Assembly (NCBI GenBank): GCA_030247855.1
Contig: JAPDRN010000162.1
Location: forward strand, 1-64,000
Direction: 5' to 3'
DNA length: 64,000 nt
Source of the DNA: Knufia peltigerae
Taxonomy: Eukaryota; Ascomycota; Eurotiomycetes; Chaetothyriales; Trichomeriaceae
Positions 51,712-60,323 of the stretch are shown in pieces. Below the pieces are notes generated by a model that saw only the letters and a program-made list of their open reading frames with translations, was not told the DNA's origin and made no database searches. The position numbers and the translations under genes are program-made. The number at the start of each line of letters is the position of its first letter. Position 1 is the first letter of the stretch.

Positions 51712-51733
51712 GTAGTGCCGGCCGCTGGCCGGC
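51712..51733. repeat. GTAGTGCCGGCC palindromic repeat
   Basis: A palindromic unit GTAGTGCCGGCCGCTGGCCG followed by GC, with a perfect GCCGGCC/GGCCGGC core. An identical unit lies at 62924-62945, where it overlaps the stop codon of ridA. Confidence 0.75.
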
Positions 51734-51752
51734 TCCACCCGGAACCGCAACT

Positions 51753-52307
51753 TCAGGCGATCTGCACCACGCGTGCGTTCTGGCACAACGGGTAACTGCC
51801 GACGAATTCAGCGATCGCATCACGCATCGCCTCGAACGACTGGCCATACATGTACAGCGCAGTCTCGCTCGGGCCCTGCCACCAGCTGCAGATCTCGCCC
51901 AGGCCATCGATGCGCTCGGACAGCTGCTCGAATACATGGTTCGAATCGCACTGCTCGTACACCTCGTCCGGCAGGGTCAGACCATCCAGGTAGATGCCCA
52001 GACCCTCGGTCACGCCGAAGCTGCGATCGGCCTCGCCTGCGCCCTGTATCTGCGAACCCTTCGGCGCACCCAGCTGCTCCAGCAGGTCGACCAGCTTCGG
52101 CACGCCCGCCGCGTCGACCAGTGCCACTTCGATATCGCCGTATTCGACTTCGCCTTCGTCGGACATGGCGGTACCGCCACCGGTGATCCCGCCCAGTTCG
52201 GCCGCCTGCAGCAGCGCATCGAGTGGATCCTCGAACAGCTCATGGCGATGCTCGGGCTGCAGCCTGGCGTTCAATTTCACGGTGACATGCAGCGTGGGCT
52301 CGGTCAT
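51753..52307 (-). CDS. Conserved hypothetical protein
   Basis: A 184-residue acidic soluble protein starting MTEPTLHVTVKLNARLQPEH. It has an alternating pattern of beta strands and helices (VALVDAAGVPKLVDLLEQLG; TEGLGIYLDGLTLPDEVYEQ; ALYMYGQSFEAMRDAIAEFV). No family recognised. ATG at 52307 is chosen because the preceding frame is Arg/Ala-rich and unlike coding sequence. No operon partner. Confidence 0.7.
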   Translation of the reverse strand: MTEPTLHVTVKLNARLQPEHRHELFEDPLDALLQAAELGGITGGGTAMSDEGEVEYGDIEVALVDAAGVPKLVDLLEQLGAPKGSQIQGAGEADRSFGVTEGLGIYLDGLTLPDEVYEQCDSNHVFEQLSERIDGLGEICSWWQGPSETALYMYGQSFEAMRDAIAEFVGSYPLCQNARVVQIA

Positions 52308-52338
52308 GAGGGCGTTCCTGGGAGATGTGGCCGCCATT

Positions 52339-52402
52339 GTAGAGCCGCGCCGTGCCCGGCTGCCTTTCGCCAAAGAAACAGCCGAGCATGAGCTTGGCTC
52401 TA
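52339..52402. repeat. GTAGAGCC inverted repeat element
   Basis: GTAGAGCC at 52339-52346 and GGCTCTAC at 52395-52402 bound a 64-bp unit with further partial symmetry (GCCCGGCTG against CAGCCGAGC). It resembles a REP-type element and lies between two minus-strand genes. Confidence 0.6.
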
Positions 52403-52412
52403 CAACGAACGC

Positions 52413-52739
52413 TCAGCGCAGGAAGGGCGGCACTTTCCGTTTCAGCAGCTCAATCAGCATCGGGTCCATGTACTCGTAGTCATCCGGAATATCCAGGCAG
52501 ATCACCCGCTTGCCCTTCAGCCAAGGCTTGTAGCGGCTGGACAGCCGGTTGCGGTGTGCCCGCTCCATCACGAACACCAGGTCGGCCCACTGCAGCAGCT
52601 CTGGGCTGAGGATCTCCTCGGCGTCAGCGAGCAGCCCGGCCGAGGCGGTCTCGATGCCCGGCCAATCGGCGAACACCTGCTCGGCCGTCGGGCTGCGCAG
52701 GCGGTTCTGGCTGCAGAGGAAGAGAACCTTGCGGGTCAT
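52413..52739 (-). CDS. Predicted low-molecular-weight protein tyrosine phosphatase
   Basis: A 108-residue protein with a CX5R loop right at the N-terminus: Cys9 and Arg15 in FLCSQNRLRSPTAEQ. A later DLVFVMERAHRNRL and a C-terminal CLDIPDDYEYMDP supply the general acid region. It belongs to a short phosphatase-like family (COG4551 type) of uncharacterised substrate. Start ATG at 52739. Confidence 0.8.
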   Translation of the reverse strand: MTRKVLFLCSQNRLRSPTAEQVFADWPGIETASAGLLADAEEILSPELLQWADLVFVMERAHRNRLSSRYKPWLKGKRVICLDIPDDYEYMDPMLIELLKRKVPPFLR

Positions 52740-52753
52740 GACCGCAGCGTATC

Positions 52754-52793
52754 GGGGTCGGATCCCTTTTCCAACGGAAAAGGGCGCTGACCC
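52754..52793. repeat. GGGGTCAGAGCCC-type hairpin repeat (inverse orientation)
   Basis: An inverted repeat starting GGGGTCGGATCCCTTTTCC and ending GGAAAAGGGCGCTGACCC. It is the same family as 6087, 53639 and 62954, here in the opposite orientation. Confidence 0.75.
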
Positions 52794-52846
52794 TGCGCAG
52801 TACCTTCAGAGACGTTGCATGGCCGCCGTAGGCTTCATCAGCGATC

Positions 52847-53584
52847 ATGGGCTATCGCGCCCTGGACACGCCCATGATCACCAAAGATGACCTGTTGCAG
52901 GAGTTCGGAGAGGTTACCGAGGTCCACGGCTGCTACTTTGCCATGTACCCCGTGGCGACATTCGATCTTCATTGCTGCGTGAGGATCACCGCTGGCCAGG
53001 ATCTCGTGGTTGTCTCAAAGAACACCAACGACCCGGAATTCGCCTCCAGCGTGGCACTGGCGGCGCCAGCTGGGATGCCCCACGACAGACCAACGATCTT
53101 CGAGATTCCGGCCAACGCCTATGGGTTCACCCACGCAATGGCGGTGCCCAGCACGTATCACGGGTTCCTCAACCAGATCGAGGGTCGTGCGAACCTTTTC
53201 CTGTGCCTGCCAATCTTCCGATGTGAGTTCAGCGGCGAGGAATCAGCAGAGGAGTTCCGCCTGGCGGCGACGCATGTCGTTCCGGTCTACGAGTGGGACA
53301 GAACCGTGCAACCCAGGATCAGCGTGTACTTCGACAACCCCCACACCGGAGGCGGCACGGACGAGTCCGGCGCCCTCGTGCCGCTGCGTGTACTTCTGGC
53401 GGAAATCGAGAATCTGAGCGGCGTTGGCGACGGCTTCATCGAGATCACCAACTACCGGGGCGAGGTGATCGAGGTGCTGTCGCCGGAGGAAGGCAACTAC
53501 GTGCTGATCCGCAACCGGCAGGACGAAGAGGTGATGGACCGTGCTCGGCTGGTGGCGGCAGTGGAGACGTTCACCACCGACTGA
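52847..53584 (+). CDS. Hypothetical protein of lower GC content
   Basis: A 245-residue soluble protein with no recognised family. Features: EIPANAYGFTHAMAVPSTYHGF, NLFLCLPIFRCEFSGEES, and a C-terminal EVIEVLSPEEGNYVLIRNRQ. The coding sequence is visibly less GC-rich (below 60 percent in the first part) than its neighbours and lies between two hairpin repeats, so it may be an acquired gene. The start at 52847 has no clear ribosome-binding site; ATG at 52874 (MITKDDLLQEF) is an alternative. Confidence 0.65.
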   Translation: MGYRALDTPMITKDDLLQEFGEVTEVHGCYFAMYPVATFDLHCCVRITAGQDLVVVSKNTNDPEFASSVALAAPAGMPHDRPTIFEIPANAYGFTHAMAVPSTYHGFLNQIEGRANLFLCLPIFRCEFSGEESAEEFRLAATHVVPVYEWDRTVQPRISVYFDNPHTGGGTDESGALVPLRVLLAEIENLSGVGDGFIEITNYRGEVIEVLSPEEGNYVLIRNRQDEEVMDRARLVAAVETFTTD

Positions 53585-53638
53585 CGGCCAGCTGCCGTTG
53601 TAAGGCCGGGCCTATGCTCGGCTGAGTTTTCCCGCGTT

Positions 53639-53675
53639 GGGGTCAGAGCCCTCCCTTCGGGAGGGATCCGACCCC
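53639..53675. repeat. GGGGTCAGAGCCC-type hairpin repeat
   Basis: GGGGTCAGAGCCCTCCC-TTCG-GGGAGGGATCCGACCCC: a perfect stem with a TTCG loop, 8 bp from the uvrD stop codon. On the minus strand it may serve as the uvrD transcript end. Confidence 0.78.
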
Positions 53676-53683
53676 GACGGTGA

Positions 53684-55876
53684 TCAGATCACCGTCAGGT
53701 TGGCATACGCCATCACCAGCCACTTGCTGCCGGCGTCGGCGAATTCGACCTGCACGCGTGCGTGGGCGCCGTTGCCTTCGTAGTCGGTCACCATGCCTTC
53801 GCCGAACTTGGGATGGTTGACCAGCGCACCCAGCTTGATCGGCGGCGCTTCGATGGCGGCGTGACCCATCACCCGGCTTGCGCCCATCGAGGCCGGTCGC
53901 GAAACCTGCACCTTCGGCCGCACTTCATGCAGCAGCTCGCGCGGGATCTCGCGCAGGAAACGCGAGGGCAGGCTGTAGTTGTCCTGGCCGTGGATGCGCC
54001 GCGATTCGGCGTAGCTCAGCACCAGCTTCTGTCGCGCACGGGTGATGCCAACGTAGGCCAGTCGACGTTCTTCTTCCAGCCGCCCGCTTTCCTCCAGCGA
54101 TCGTGCGCTGGGGAACAGGCCCTCTTCCACGCCGGCCAGGAACACCAGCGGGAATTCCAGGCCCTTGGCCGAGTGCAGCGTCATCAGCTGCACGCCCTCC
54201 TCGCCCGCCTGCGCCTGGCCTTCACCGGCTTCCAGCGCGGCATAGGCCAGGAACGCGACCAGCTCGTCCATGTCCTCGCCCACTTCCTCGATGTCGTCGG
54301 CGCGGCGCACGAAGCGCGAGGCTACCGACACCAGTTCGTCGAGGTTATCGGTGCGCGATTCCGAATCCAGCGCGTTGCGGCTTTCCTTGCTCCAGTGCTC
54401 GCGCAGCTGCGAGCGCACCAGGACATGGTCCACGCGCTCGGCCAGGGTCATCTGCAGGGTCTGCGCCTGCAGTTCATTGACCAGCACCAGGAAGCCAGCC
54501 AGCGCATTGCGGGCACGCGCTGCCAGTGCACTGCCCTGGGTCACCAGCATGGTGGCTTCCCACAGCGAGATGCCCTGGGTGCGTGCTTCGCGGCGCACTT
54601 CGTCCAGCGTACGGTCACCGATGCCACGCGTGGGCGTGTTCACCGCACGCTCGAATGCAGCGTCGTCGTTGCGGTTGGACAACAGGCGCAGGTAGGCCAG
54701 CGCATCCTTCACTTCGGCGCGCTCGAAGAAGCGCATGCCGCCGTACACGCGGTACGGCACCTGTTCGCTCAGCAGCGCTTCTTCCAGCGCGCGTGACTGC
54801 GCGTTGCTGCGGTAGAGCACGGCCACTTCGGTATAGCTGCCACCGTCGCGCACCCACTGCCGTGCGCGCTCGACGATGTAGCGCGCCTCATCCATCTCGT
54901 TGTACGCCGCGTACAGGTCGATCGGATCGCCGTCGCCGCTGTCGGTCCACAGCTGCTTGCCGATGCGGTCCGGGTTGTGCGCGATCACCGCGTTGGCGGC
55001 GTTGAGGATGTTGGCGGTGGAGCGGTAGTTCTGCTCCAGGCGGATGGTCTGCGCGCCCGGGAAATCGCGCAGGAAGCCCTGCACGTTCTCGACCTTGGCG
55101 CCGCGCCAGCCATAGATGGCCTGGTCATCGTCACCGACCACGAACACGTGGCCCTCATGCCCGGCCAGTACACGCACGAAGGCGTACTGGATGGCGTTGG
55201 TATCCTGGAATTCGTCCACCAGGATCTCGCGGAAACGCGCACGGTAATGCGACAGCAATGGTGGGTTGTCGCGCAGCAGTTCGTGCGCGCGCAGCAGCAG
55301 CTCGGCGAAATCGACCAGACCGGCGCGGTCACAGCGTGCCTGGTACTCGGCATAGGCCTGGCGCATGGTTTCCAGCCACGCGTCGTTCGGCTCGGGCTGG
55401 ATGTGCTGCGGGCGGCGGCCCTCATCCTTCTGCGCGTTGATCCACCAGGCAATCTGCTTGGGCGGGTACTTGCCATCATCCAGCTCCAGCGCCTGTACCA
55501 CGCGCTTGACCAGCCGCAGCTGGTCGTCCGAATCCATCACCTGGAAGCTTTCCGGCAGCTTGGCGTCCTGCCAGTGCAGGCGCAGCAGGCGGTTGGCCAG
55601 GCCGTGGAAGGTGCCGATCCACATGCCGCGGCTGCCATGCGGCAGCTGTGCGTCGATGCGATGGCGCATCTCGCCGGCGGCCTTGTTGGTGAAGGTCACC
55701 GCGAAAATGCCATGGGTCGGCACGCCTTCGACTTCATGCAGCCAGGCAATGCGGTGGGTGAGTACGCGCGTCTTGCCCGACCCGGCACCGGCCAGCACCA
55801 GGTGGTGACCGAGGGGAGCGGAGACGGCTTCGCGCTGGGCCGGGTTCAGGCCATCAAGCAAGTGGGAGACATCCAT
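53684..55876 (-). CDS. uvrD: DNA helicase II
   Basis: A 730-residue superfamily 1 helicase, close to the 720 residues of E. coli UvrD. Motifs: Q motif LNPAQREAV, Walker A AGAGSGKT, Ia TFTNKAAGEM, II VDEFQDTN, III GDDDQAIYGWRGA, IV RLEQNYRS, V TLHSAKGLEFPLVFL, VI EERRLAYVGITRAR. The C-terminal Tudor-like RNA polymerase-binding segment is present (LGALVNHPKFGEGMVTDYEG). It acts in mismatch and nucleotide excision repair. Start ATG at 55876. Confidence 0.96.
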   Translation of the reverse strand: MDVSHLLDGLNPAQREAVSAPLGHHLVLAGAGSGKTRVLTHRIAWLHEVEGVPTHGIFAVTFTNKAAGEMRHRIDAQLPHGSRGMWIGTFHGLANRLLRLHWQDAKLPESFQVMDSDDQLRLVKRVVQALELDDGKYPPKQIAWWINAQKDEGRRPQHIQPEPNDAWLETMRQAYAEYQARCDRAGLVDFAELLLRAHELLRDNPPLLSHYRARFREILVDEFQDTNAIQYAFVRVLAGHEGHVFVVGDDDQAIYGWRGAKVENVQGFLRDFPGAQTIRLEQNYRSTANILNAANAVIAHNPDRIGKQLWTDSGDGDPIDLYAAYNEMDEARYIVERARQWVRDGGSYTEVAVLYRSNAQSRALEEALLSEQVPYRVYGGMRFFERAEVKDALAYLRLLSNRNDDAAFERAVNTPTRGIGDRTLDEVRREARTQGISLWEATMLVTQGSALAARARNALAGFLVLVNELQAQTLQMTLAERVDHVLVRSQLREHWSKESRNALDSESRTDNLDELVSVASRFVRRADDIEEVGEDMDELVAFLAYAALEAGEGQAQAGEEGVQLMTLHSAKGLEFPLVFLAGVEEGLFPSARSLEESGRLEEERRLAYVGITRARQKLVLSYAESRRIHGQDNYSLPSRFLREIPRELLHEVRPKVQVSRPASMGASRVMGHAAIEAPPIKLGALVNHPKFGEGMVTDYEGNGAHARVQVEFADAGSKWLVMAYANLTVI

Positions 55877-55885
55877 GCCTCCATT

Positions 55886-57289
55886 TTACGGCATCGACGT
55901 CGCAGCTCCTGCGACCACCTGCGTTGCCAGTGCCTGCGCCTGCTGACGCAGTTCAGGCACCGCCAGGCTTTCCCACAGGCTGCCGATGCGCAGGCTGCCG
56001 AGTACCCCCACACGCGCCTGCGGCTGGCCGCCCGCTGCACACAAGCGGTCGCCCGGCACGCTGCTGTCCAGGCCCAGCCCATGCGGCCCGGGGCGGGCCA
56101 GTCCATCGGCCTGCAGCTGCTGCAACAAGGGATTGCGCAGTGCCGAGGCACGGGTCTCCACGCCAGTGGCATTGACCACCGCGCCGATCGTCCACTGCAC
56201 ATTGCCGCCGCCCGCCTCGCGACCCGACAGCCGCAGGGCATCACCGTCGCGCCACACCCGTTGCAGACGGGCGCGGTGAACGCGCAGCTGGCCGCTGGCC
56301 TGCAGCGCCTGCAGCTGCTCGTCCACCGGTTCTGCGATGCGATGGCGGTGCACGTCCCAGTAGCGCACCACGTGGCGCAGGAAGCAGCGCTGGTCGGCCT
56401 CGTCCATGCTCTGCCACAGCGCCTGGCCGTGCAGGCGGATGCGGTCCATCACGCCCTGCCAGGGGATGCCGTCGGCCTGTGCCTGCCGCGCGTGCTGGCG
56501 CAATACGCGCAGGCGCTGGCGCAGGGTCATCGGCAGCAGATCCTGCGGGTCGAACGCCGGCAGACCGCCGTGGGCGTGCGGCAGCGGTAGCAGGCCGTGG
56601 CGCGAGATCACGTGCAGCGGCCCGCTATGGCCGCAGGCCACCAACGCCAGCACGGTGTCGGCCATGCTCAGCCCGGAGCCGACGATGGCCAGTGCATGAC
56701 CACCAGCCAGCGTGCGTACGCCGTCGTAATCCCAGGCTTCGACCACGTCATCGGCGGGCAACGCATCGGCGCCGTCCACCGGCAGCGGCCGCATGCTGTT
56801 GCCGGTGGCGATCACCACCTGCGCTGCATGCAGCGTTTGGCCATCGCCCAGCTGCAGTTGGTAACCGTGGTCATCCGGCTGCATCGCCAGCACCGGCTGG
56901 GCCACGATCTGCAGTCGCGCCGCACTGGCAGTGACCGCTTCGTCCAGGCGCTGCTGCAGGTAGGCAGCGAAGTAGTGGCGACACACATAGCGTTCGCCCA
57001 GCACCTCGCGCGCCTCGCCCGGATAGGCGTTGGCCGTCTGCAGGTAATCGAGGAAGTCGCCGGGCTGGTCGGCAAAGGCGCTCATCTTCGCCGCCGGCAC
57101 ATTCAGCAGATGCTCCGGCCACGGCGTGGCATAGGCGATGCCCTGTGCCAGCTGCGAGGCCGGCTCGAAGATGGCCAGCGCCAACGGCGCCACGGCCTGG
57201 CGCAACACCTGGATCGCCACCAGCACGCCGGCCGCACCACCACCGATGATCGCCAGGTCCAGTTCGCCATTACGCGGTGAATCAGTCAT
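55886..57289 (-). CDS. FAD/NAD(P)-binding protein, COG4529-like
   Basis: A 467-residue flavoprotein starting MTDSPRNGELDLAIIGGGAA. The Rossmann motif IIGGGAAGVLVA and a further FEPASQLAQGIAYATP...HLLNVPAAKMSAF match the FAD-NAD(P)-binding family seen in siderophore or secondary metabolism neighbourhoods. A second nucleotide motif is AIVGSGLSMADTVLAL. The reaction is unknown. It ends 9 bp before uvrD, so the two may be co-transcribed. Confidence 0.82.
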   Translation of the reverse strand: MTDSPRNGELDLAIIGGGAAGVLVAIQVLRQAVAPLALAIFEPASQLAQGIAYATPWPEHLLNVPAAKMSAFADQPGDFLDYLQTANAYPGEAREVLGERYVCRHYFAAYLQQRLDEAVTASAARLQIVAQPVLAMQPDDHGYQLQLGDGQTLHAAQVVIATGNSMRPLPVDGADALPADDVVEAWDYDGVRTLAGGHALAIVGSGLSMADTVLALVACGHSGPLHVISRHGLLPLPHAHGGLPAFDPQDLLPMTLRQRLRVLRQHARQAQADGIPWQGVMDRIRLHGQALWQSMDEADQRCFLRHVVRYWDVHRHRIAEPVDEQLQALQASGQLRVHRARLQRVWRDGDALRLSGREAGGGNVQWTIGAVVNATGVETRASALRNPLLQQLQADGLARPGPHGLGLDSSVPGDRLCAAGGQPQARVGVLGSLRIGSLWESLAVPELRQQAQALATQVVAGAATSMP

Positions 57290-57331
57290 GCGCCGATTGT
57301 AGGCCATCGGCCCTGCCGGACTGGCGCCGGC

Positions 57332-58753
57332 CTACATCAACGCATCGGCCAGGCGCGCGATGCCCTCGCGGCTGCGCAGCCACGCCGGACGCTTGCGCCA
57401 CTGTTCCAGGTCCAGCAGGCGCGACTGGCGCAGGTAGTCGTCCTCGATGGTGCACAACTGCGTGACCAGTTGCCGGTCGTAGCAGATCAGGCCGATTTCG
57501 GCATTCAGCGCGAACGAGCGGATATCCATGTTGATCGATCCGAGCACGGCGATGTCCTCGTCCACGCTCATGTGCTTGGCATGCAGGAACTGCGGCTCGT
57601 ACAGCGCGATCTGCACCCCACAGCGCAGCAGCTCGTCGTAGTAGGCCTCCTGCGCCCATGAGGTCAGCCGCTGGTTGTTGCTGGCCGACAGGATCAACTG
57701 CACCTGCACGCCGGACAGTGCGGCGATGCGCAGTGCGCTCAACGTCGCTTCGTCGGGCACGAAGTACGGCGTCACCATCACCAGCCGGCGCCGGGCAAGA
57801 TGGATCAGCGCGGCCACCGCATCGCGCGCGTTGCTGTAGGGGTAGGCCGGGCCGCTGGGCAGCAGCTGGGTGGCGATGTCCTCGCTGCACACCGGCACGT
57901 CGGCGATGACGTCCAGGCGCTGCCCGGTTTCGATGTACCAGTCGCTGGCGAACACCGCTTCAAGGTGCGCCACCGCCGGCCCGCGTACGCGCGCTACCAG
58001 CTCGCGGTTGGGGTGGCCGGCAACGAATTCAGGGCGCGCCAGGTTCTGCGAGCCGACATAGCCCACTTCGTTGTCGATCACCGCGATCTTGCGATGGTTG
58101 CGCAGGTCCATGCGCCCGCTGCGGCGCCAGCGCAGGCCGCCAGGCAGCATCGCCCGCACTTCAACGTCACGCGACCGCAGCCGCTTGCTGTACGCACGCA
58201 GGCCGCGCTTGGCGCCCACCGCATCCAGCAGCACCCGGCACTGCACGCCACGCGCTGCGGCACGCTGCAGGGCTTCGACGATGGCCTCGCCCACCGTGTC
58301 ATCGAACATCAGGTAGTACAGCAGGTGCACCCGGTCCTGGGCCTGGTCGATGTCGGCGATCAGGTTGTGCAGTGATTCGTCGTAGTCGGTCAGCAGATCG
58401 ACCGCGTTGCCATGCACCGGCATGAAATCGCCCTGGCGCTGCACCAGCGGCACCACTTCGGCGCTGGCCGAATCGGGCTGTGGCGTCCAGCGCAGGCGGC
58501 GCTGCAGCGCCTGTTCCTCGCGGATCACCTGGGATGCCTCGGCCTGCCGACGGATACGTTCGCGCGACAGCCACGGGTGCCCGAACAGCAGGTAGAGCGG
58601 CAGGCCCAGCAGCGGCACGAAACCGACCAGCAGCAGCCAGCTGCGCGCCGCGCCCGGCGTGGTTCGGGTGGGAATCCAGCACAACGCCACCAGCCGGATC
58701 AGCCAGTCGATCAACAGCAGGTACGAGCCCAGCAGCCACTCGAACAGCATCAT
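57332..58753 (-). CDS. cls: Cardiolipin synthase (phospholipase D family)
   Basis: A 473-residue membrane enzyme. Two N-terminal helices (LLGSYLLLIDWLIRLVALCW; SWLLLVGFVPLLGLPLYLLF) are followed by two PLD domains. The first HKD motif is RNHRKIAVIDNEVGYVGSQN and the second is FLHAKHMSVDEDIAVLGSIN; both are complete. It condenses two phosphatidylglycerols (or PG with another lipid) into cardiolipin at the inner membrane. MMLFEWLLG at 58753 is taken as start; the frame before it crosses palindromic repeats and is rejected. Confidence 0.92.
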   Translation of the reverse strand: MMLFEWLLGSYLLLIDWLIRLVALCWIPTRTTPGAARSWLLLVGFVPLLGLPLYLLFGHPWLSRERIRRQAEASQVIREEQALQRRLRWTPQPDSASAEVVPLVQRQGDFMPVHGNAVDLLTDYDESLHNLIADIDQAQDRVHLLYYLMFDDTVGEAIVEALQRAAARGVQCRVLLDAVGAKRGLRAYSKRLRSRDVEVRAMLPGGLRWRRSGRMDLRNHRKIAVIDNEVGYVGSQNLARPEFVAGHPNRELVARVRGPAVAHLEAVFASDWYIETGQRLDVIADVPVCSEDIATQLLPSGPAYPYSNARDAVAALIHLARRRLVMVTPYFVPDEATLSALRIAALSGVQVQLILSASNNQRLTSWAQEAYYDELLRCGVQIALYEPQFLHAKHMSVDEDIAVLGSINMDIRSFALNAEIGLICYDRQLVTQLCTIEDDYLRQSRLLDLEQWRKRPAWLRSREGIARLADALM

Positions 58754-58821
58754 GCGCGCCCGTCGGGAGGGTGATGGGCCATTCTGCCCAGCGGGGTGGG
58801 TAGAGTCGAGCCGCGCCAAGC

Positions 58822-58883
58822 GTGCCGACCAACGGTCGGCACCCACCGGGGTCGGAACGTGTCGACCAAGGTCGACACCTACC
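58822..58883. repeat. Two tandem GTGCCGACC/GTGTCGACC palindromes
   Basis: GTGCCGACCAACGGTCGGCA with CCCACC (58822-58847) and GTGTCGACCAAGGTCGACA with CCTACC (58859-58883) are two members of one palindromic family. Base changes on one arm are mirrored on the other, so the hairpins are kept. They lie between cls and the rpmG terminator. Confidence 0.8.
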
Positions 58884-58897
58884 GGGGGCGGGGGGCC

Positions 58898-58929
58898 ACA
58901 AAAAAACCCGCCACGAGGGCGGGTTTTTT
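58898..58929 (-). terminator. Bidirectional rho-independent terminator after rpmG
   Basis: CCCGCC-ACGAG-GGCGGG is flanked by A runs on one side and T runs on the other (AAAAAA...TTTTTT), so it works on both strands. It ends the rpmBG transcript 26 bp past the rpmG stop. Confidence 0.92.
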
Positions 58930-58955
58930 CGGAGGCAATCAGCAATCCTTGCGGA

Positions 58956-59120
58956 TTACTTGATCTTGCCTTCCTTGTACGGGACGTGCTTGCGCACGAC
59001 CGGATCGTACTTGGAGAATTCCATCTTCCCCGGGGTGTTCTTCTTGTTCTTGTCGGTCGTGTAGAAGTGACCGGTACCAGCGGTCGAAATCATACGGACC
59101 TTATCGCGCTTGCCTGCCAT
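58956..59120 (-). CDS. rpmG: 50S ribosomal protein L33
   Basis: A 54-residue protein beginning MAGKRDKVRMISTAGTGHFY and ending with a basic GKIK. It is the cysteine-free (C-minus) form, so no zinc ribbon. It lies 13 bp after rpmB on the same strand, the standard rpmB-rpmG pair. The gene is short and easily missed; ATG at 59120 gives the full family length. Confidence 0.95.
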   Translation of the reverse strand: MAGKRDKVRMISTAGTGHFYTTDKNKKNTPGKMEFSKYDPVVRKHVPYKEGKIK

Positions 59121-59133
59121 GATCGTCTACTCC

Positions 59134-59370
59134 TCAGACCTTTTCGCCGCGCGCACGCAGCTCAGCCAGAACGGAATCGATACCGTTCTTGTCGATGGTG
59201 CGCAGTGCATGCGCGGAAACACGAAGCTTCACCCAGCGGTTCTCGCTGGCAACCCAGAAGCGGCGCTCGTGCAGATTCGGCAGGAAACGACGACGGGTCT
59301 TGTTGTTGGCGTGCGAGACGTTGTTACCCGTCTGCACTCGCTTGCCGGAAACCTGGCATACGCGGGACAT
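59134..59370 (-). CDS. rpmB: 50S ribosomal protein L28
   Basis: A 78-residue protein beginning MSRVCQVSGKRVQTGNNVSH, with the family core RRRFLPNLHERRFWVASENR and the usual length. It is the first gene of the rpmBG operon; a good sigma-70 promoter lies about 170 bp upstream. Confidence 0.97.
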   Translation of the reverse strand: MSRVCQVSGKRVQTGNNVSHANNKTRRRFLPNLHERRFWVASENRWVKLRVSAHALRTIDKNGIDSVLAELRARGEKV

Positions 59371-59537
59371 GGCGCACCTCGATAGTAAGTTGTGTCAGCC
59401 CGTAGCCCGGGAGACGGCGGCCTCGGTGGTTGCCCACCACACGTCAAGAGAATCAAAGGGTTACGCTGGCGTTGGGCGGCCGGGGACGTGCTCCCGGGGG
59501 CGCCGCCCGGCACGAAACCGGACACAGCGAGCCGCGC

Positions 59538-59566
59538 ATTATGCACGCAATCAAGACCTTGCGCAA
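59538..59566 (-). promoter_or_regulatory. Sigma-70-type promoter of rpmBG
   Basis: On the minus strand TTGCGC (-35, 59561-59566), a 17-bp spacer and CATAAT (-10, 59538-59543). The transcript would start near 59531 and have a leader of about 160 nt before rpmB, with GC-rich inverted repeats (CGGGGGCGCCGCCCGG region) that may be regulatory. Confidence 0.65.
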
Positions 59567-59610
59567 CTTACCCACAGGCCATGCCTGAATGCGATGGCGA
59601 TGCCCTGCCC

Positions 59611-60120
59611 TCAGCGCAGGTGCGGCACCACCTGGGCCAGCAGCTGCGCATCCTTCAGTGCGCCATGCAGGCCGCGCGTATCGGGAATACCCAGGCGCTG
59701 CAGCACATCGTCGAGCTTGTTGGGCATGCCCGGCCAACGGTTGCGGGCCAGCTTCAGGCTGCAGGTCACGCGGCAGTGCTGGGCCAGCCCGTCGGCGATG
59801 CCGGCCAGGCGCAGCTCGTTGTCGAGGAAGCCGACATCGAAGGTAGCGTTGTGCGCGACCATTTCGCTGCCACGCAGGAACTCCAGCAGCTCGGCGGCCT
59901 TGCTCGCAAACAGCGGCTTGCCCACCAGCATCGCATCGCTGATGCCGTGCACGCGCTGCGCGCCCCAGTCCACTTTGCGCTGCGGCTGCAGATAGGTGTG
60001 GAACTGGCGGCCGCTGAGCTGCCCATCGATCAGTTCCACCGCCCCGATTTCAATCACCCGGTGGCCCAGACGATGAGAGATGCCGGTGGTTTCGGTATCC
60101 AACGCAACGACGCGGCTCAT
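59611..60120 (-). CDS. DnaQ-family 3'-5' exonuclease (epsilon-like, short)
   Basis: A 169-residue DEDDh exonuclease. ExoI is ALDTETTGISHRLGHRVIEIG, ExoII MVAHNATFDVGFLDNEL, and ExoIII LHGALKDAQLLAQV (His and Asp). Sequence order and motifs resemble the proofreading subunit epsilon of Pol III, but the C-terminal polymerase-binding tail of about 60 residues is missing. It is therefore either a short epsilon or a stand-alone paralogue. ATG at 60120 (MSRVVALDTE) is chosen; the frame upstream is not conserved. Confidence 0.85.
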   Translation of the reverse strand: MSRVVALDTETTGISHRLGHRVIEIGAVELIDGQLSGRQFHTYLQPQRKVDWGAQRVHGISDAMLVGKPLFASKAAELLEFLRGSEMVAHNATFDVGFLDNELRLAGIADGLAQHCRVTCSLKLARNRWPGMPNKLDDVLQRLGIPDTRGLHGALKDAQLLAQVVPHLR

Positions 60121-60323
60121 GCCACACACTCGTATGCAGCAACGGGCATGCAGGAGACAAGGGACGGTCGTGAAGGTAGTGCGGTCATGCGGTGCTGGAT
60201 CCTGGTGCGCGCGCCCGTGCAGCGTGGGCAGGTGATGCGGGATTGTCCCATGCGGCGCGCCGGCGGGTAGGCGGGACGAACGCTGCGATACCGGCATACT
60301 GCCGTTTCACTGCGGAGGCTCCA

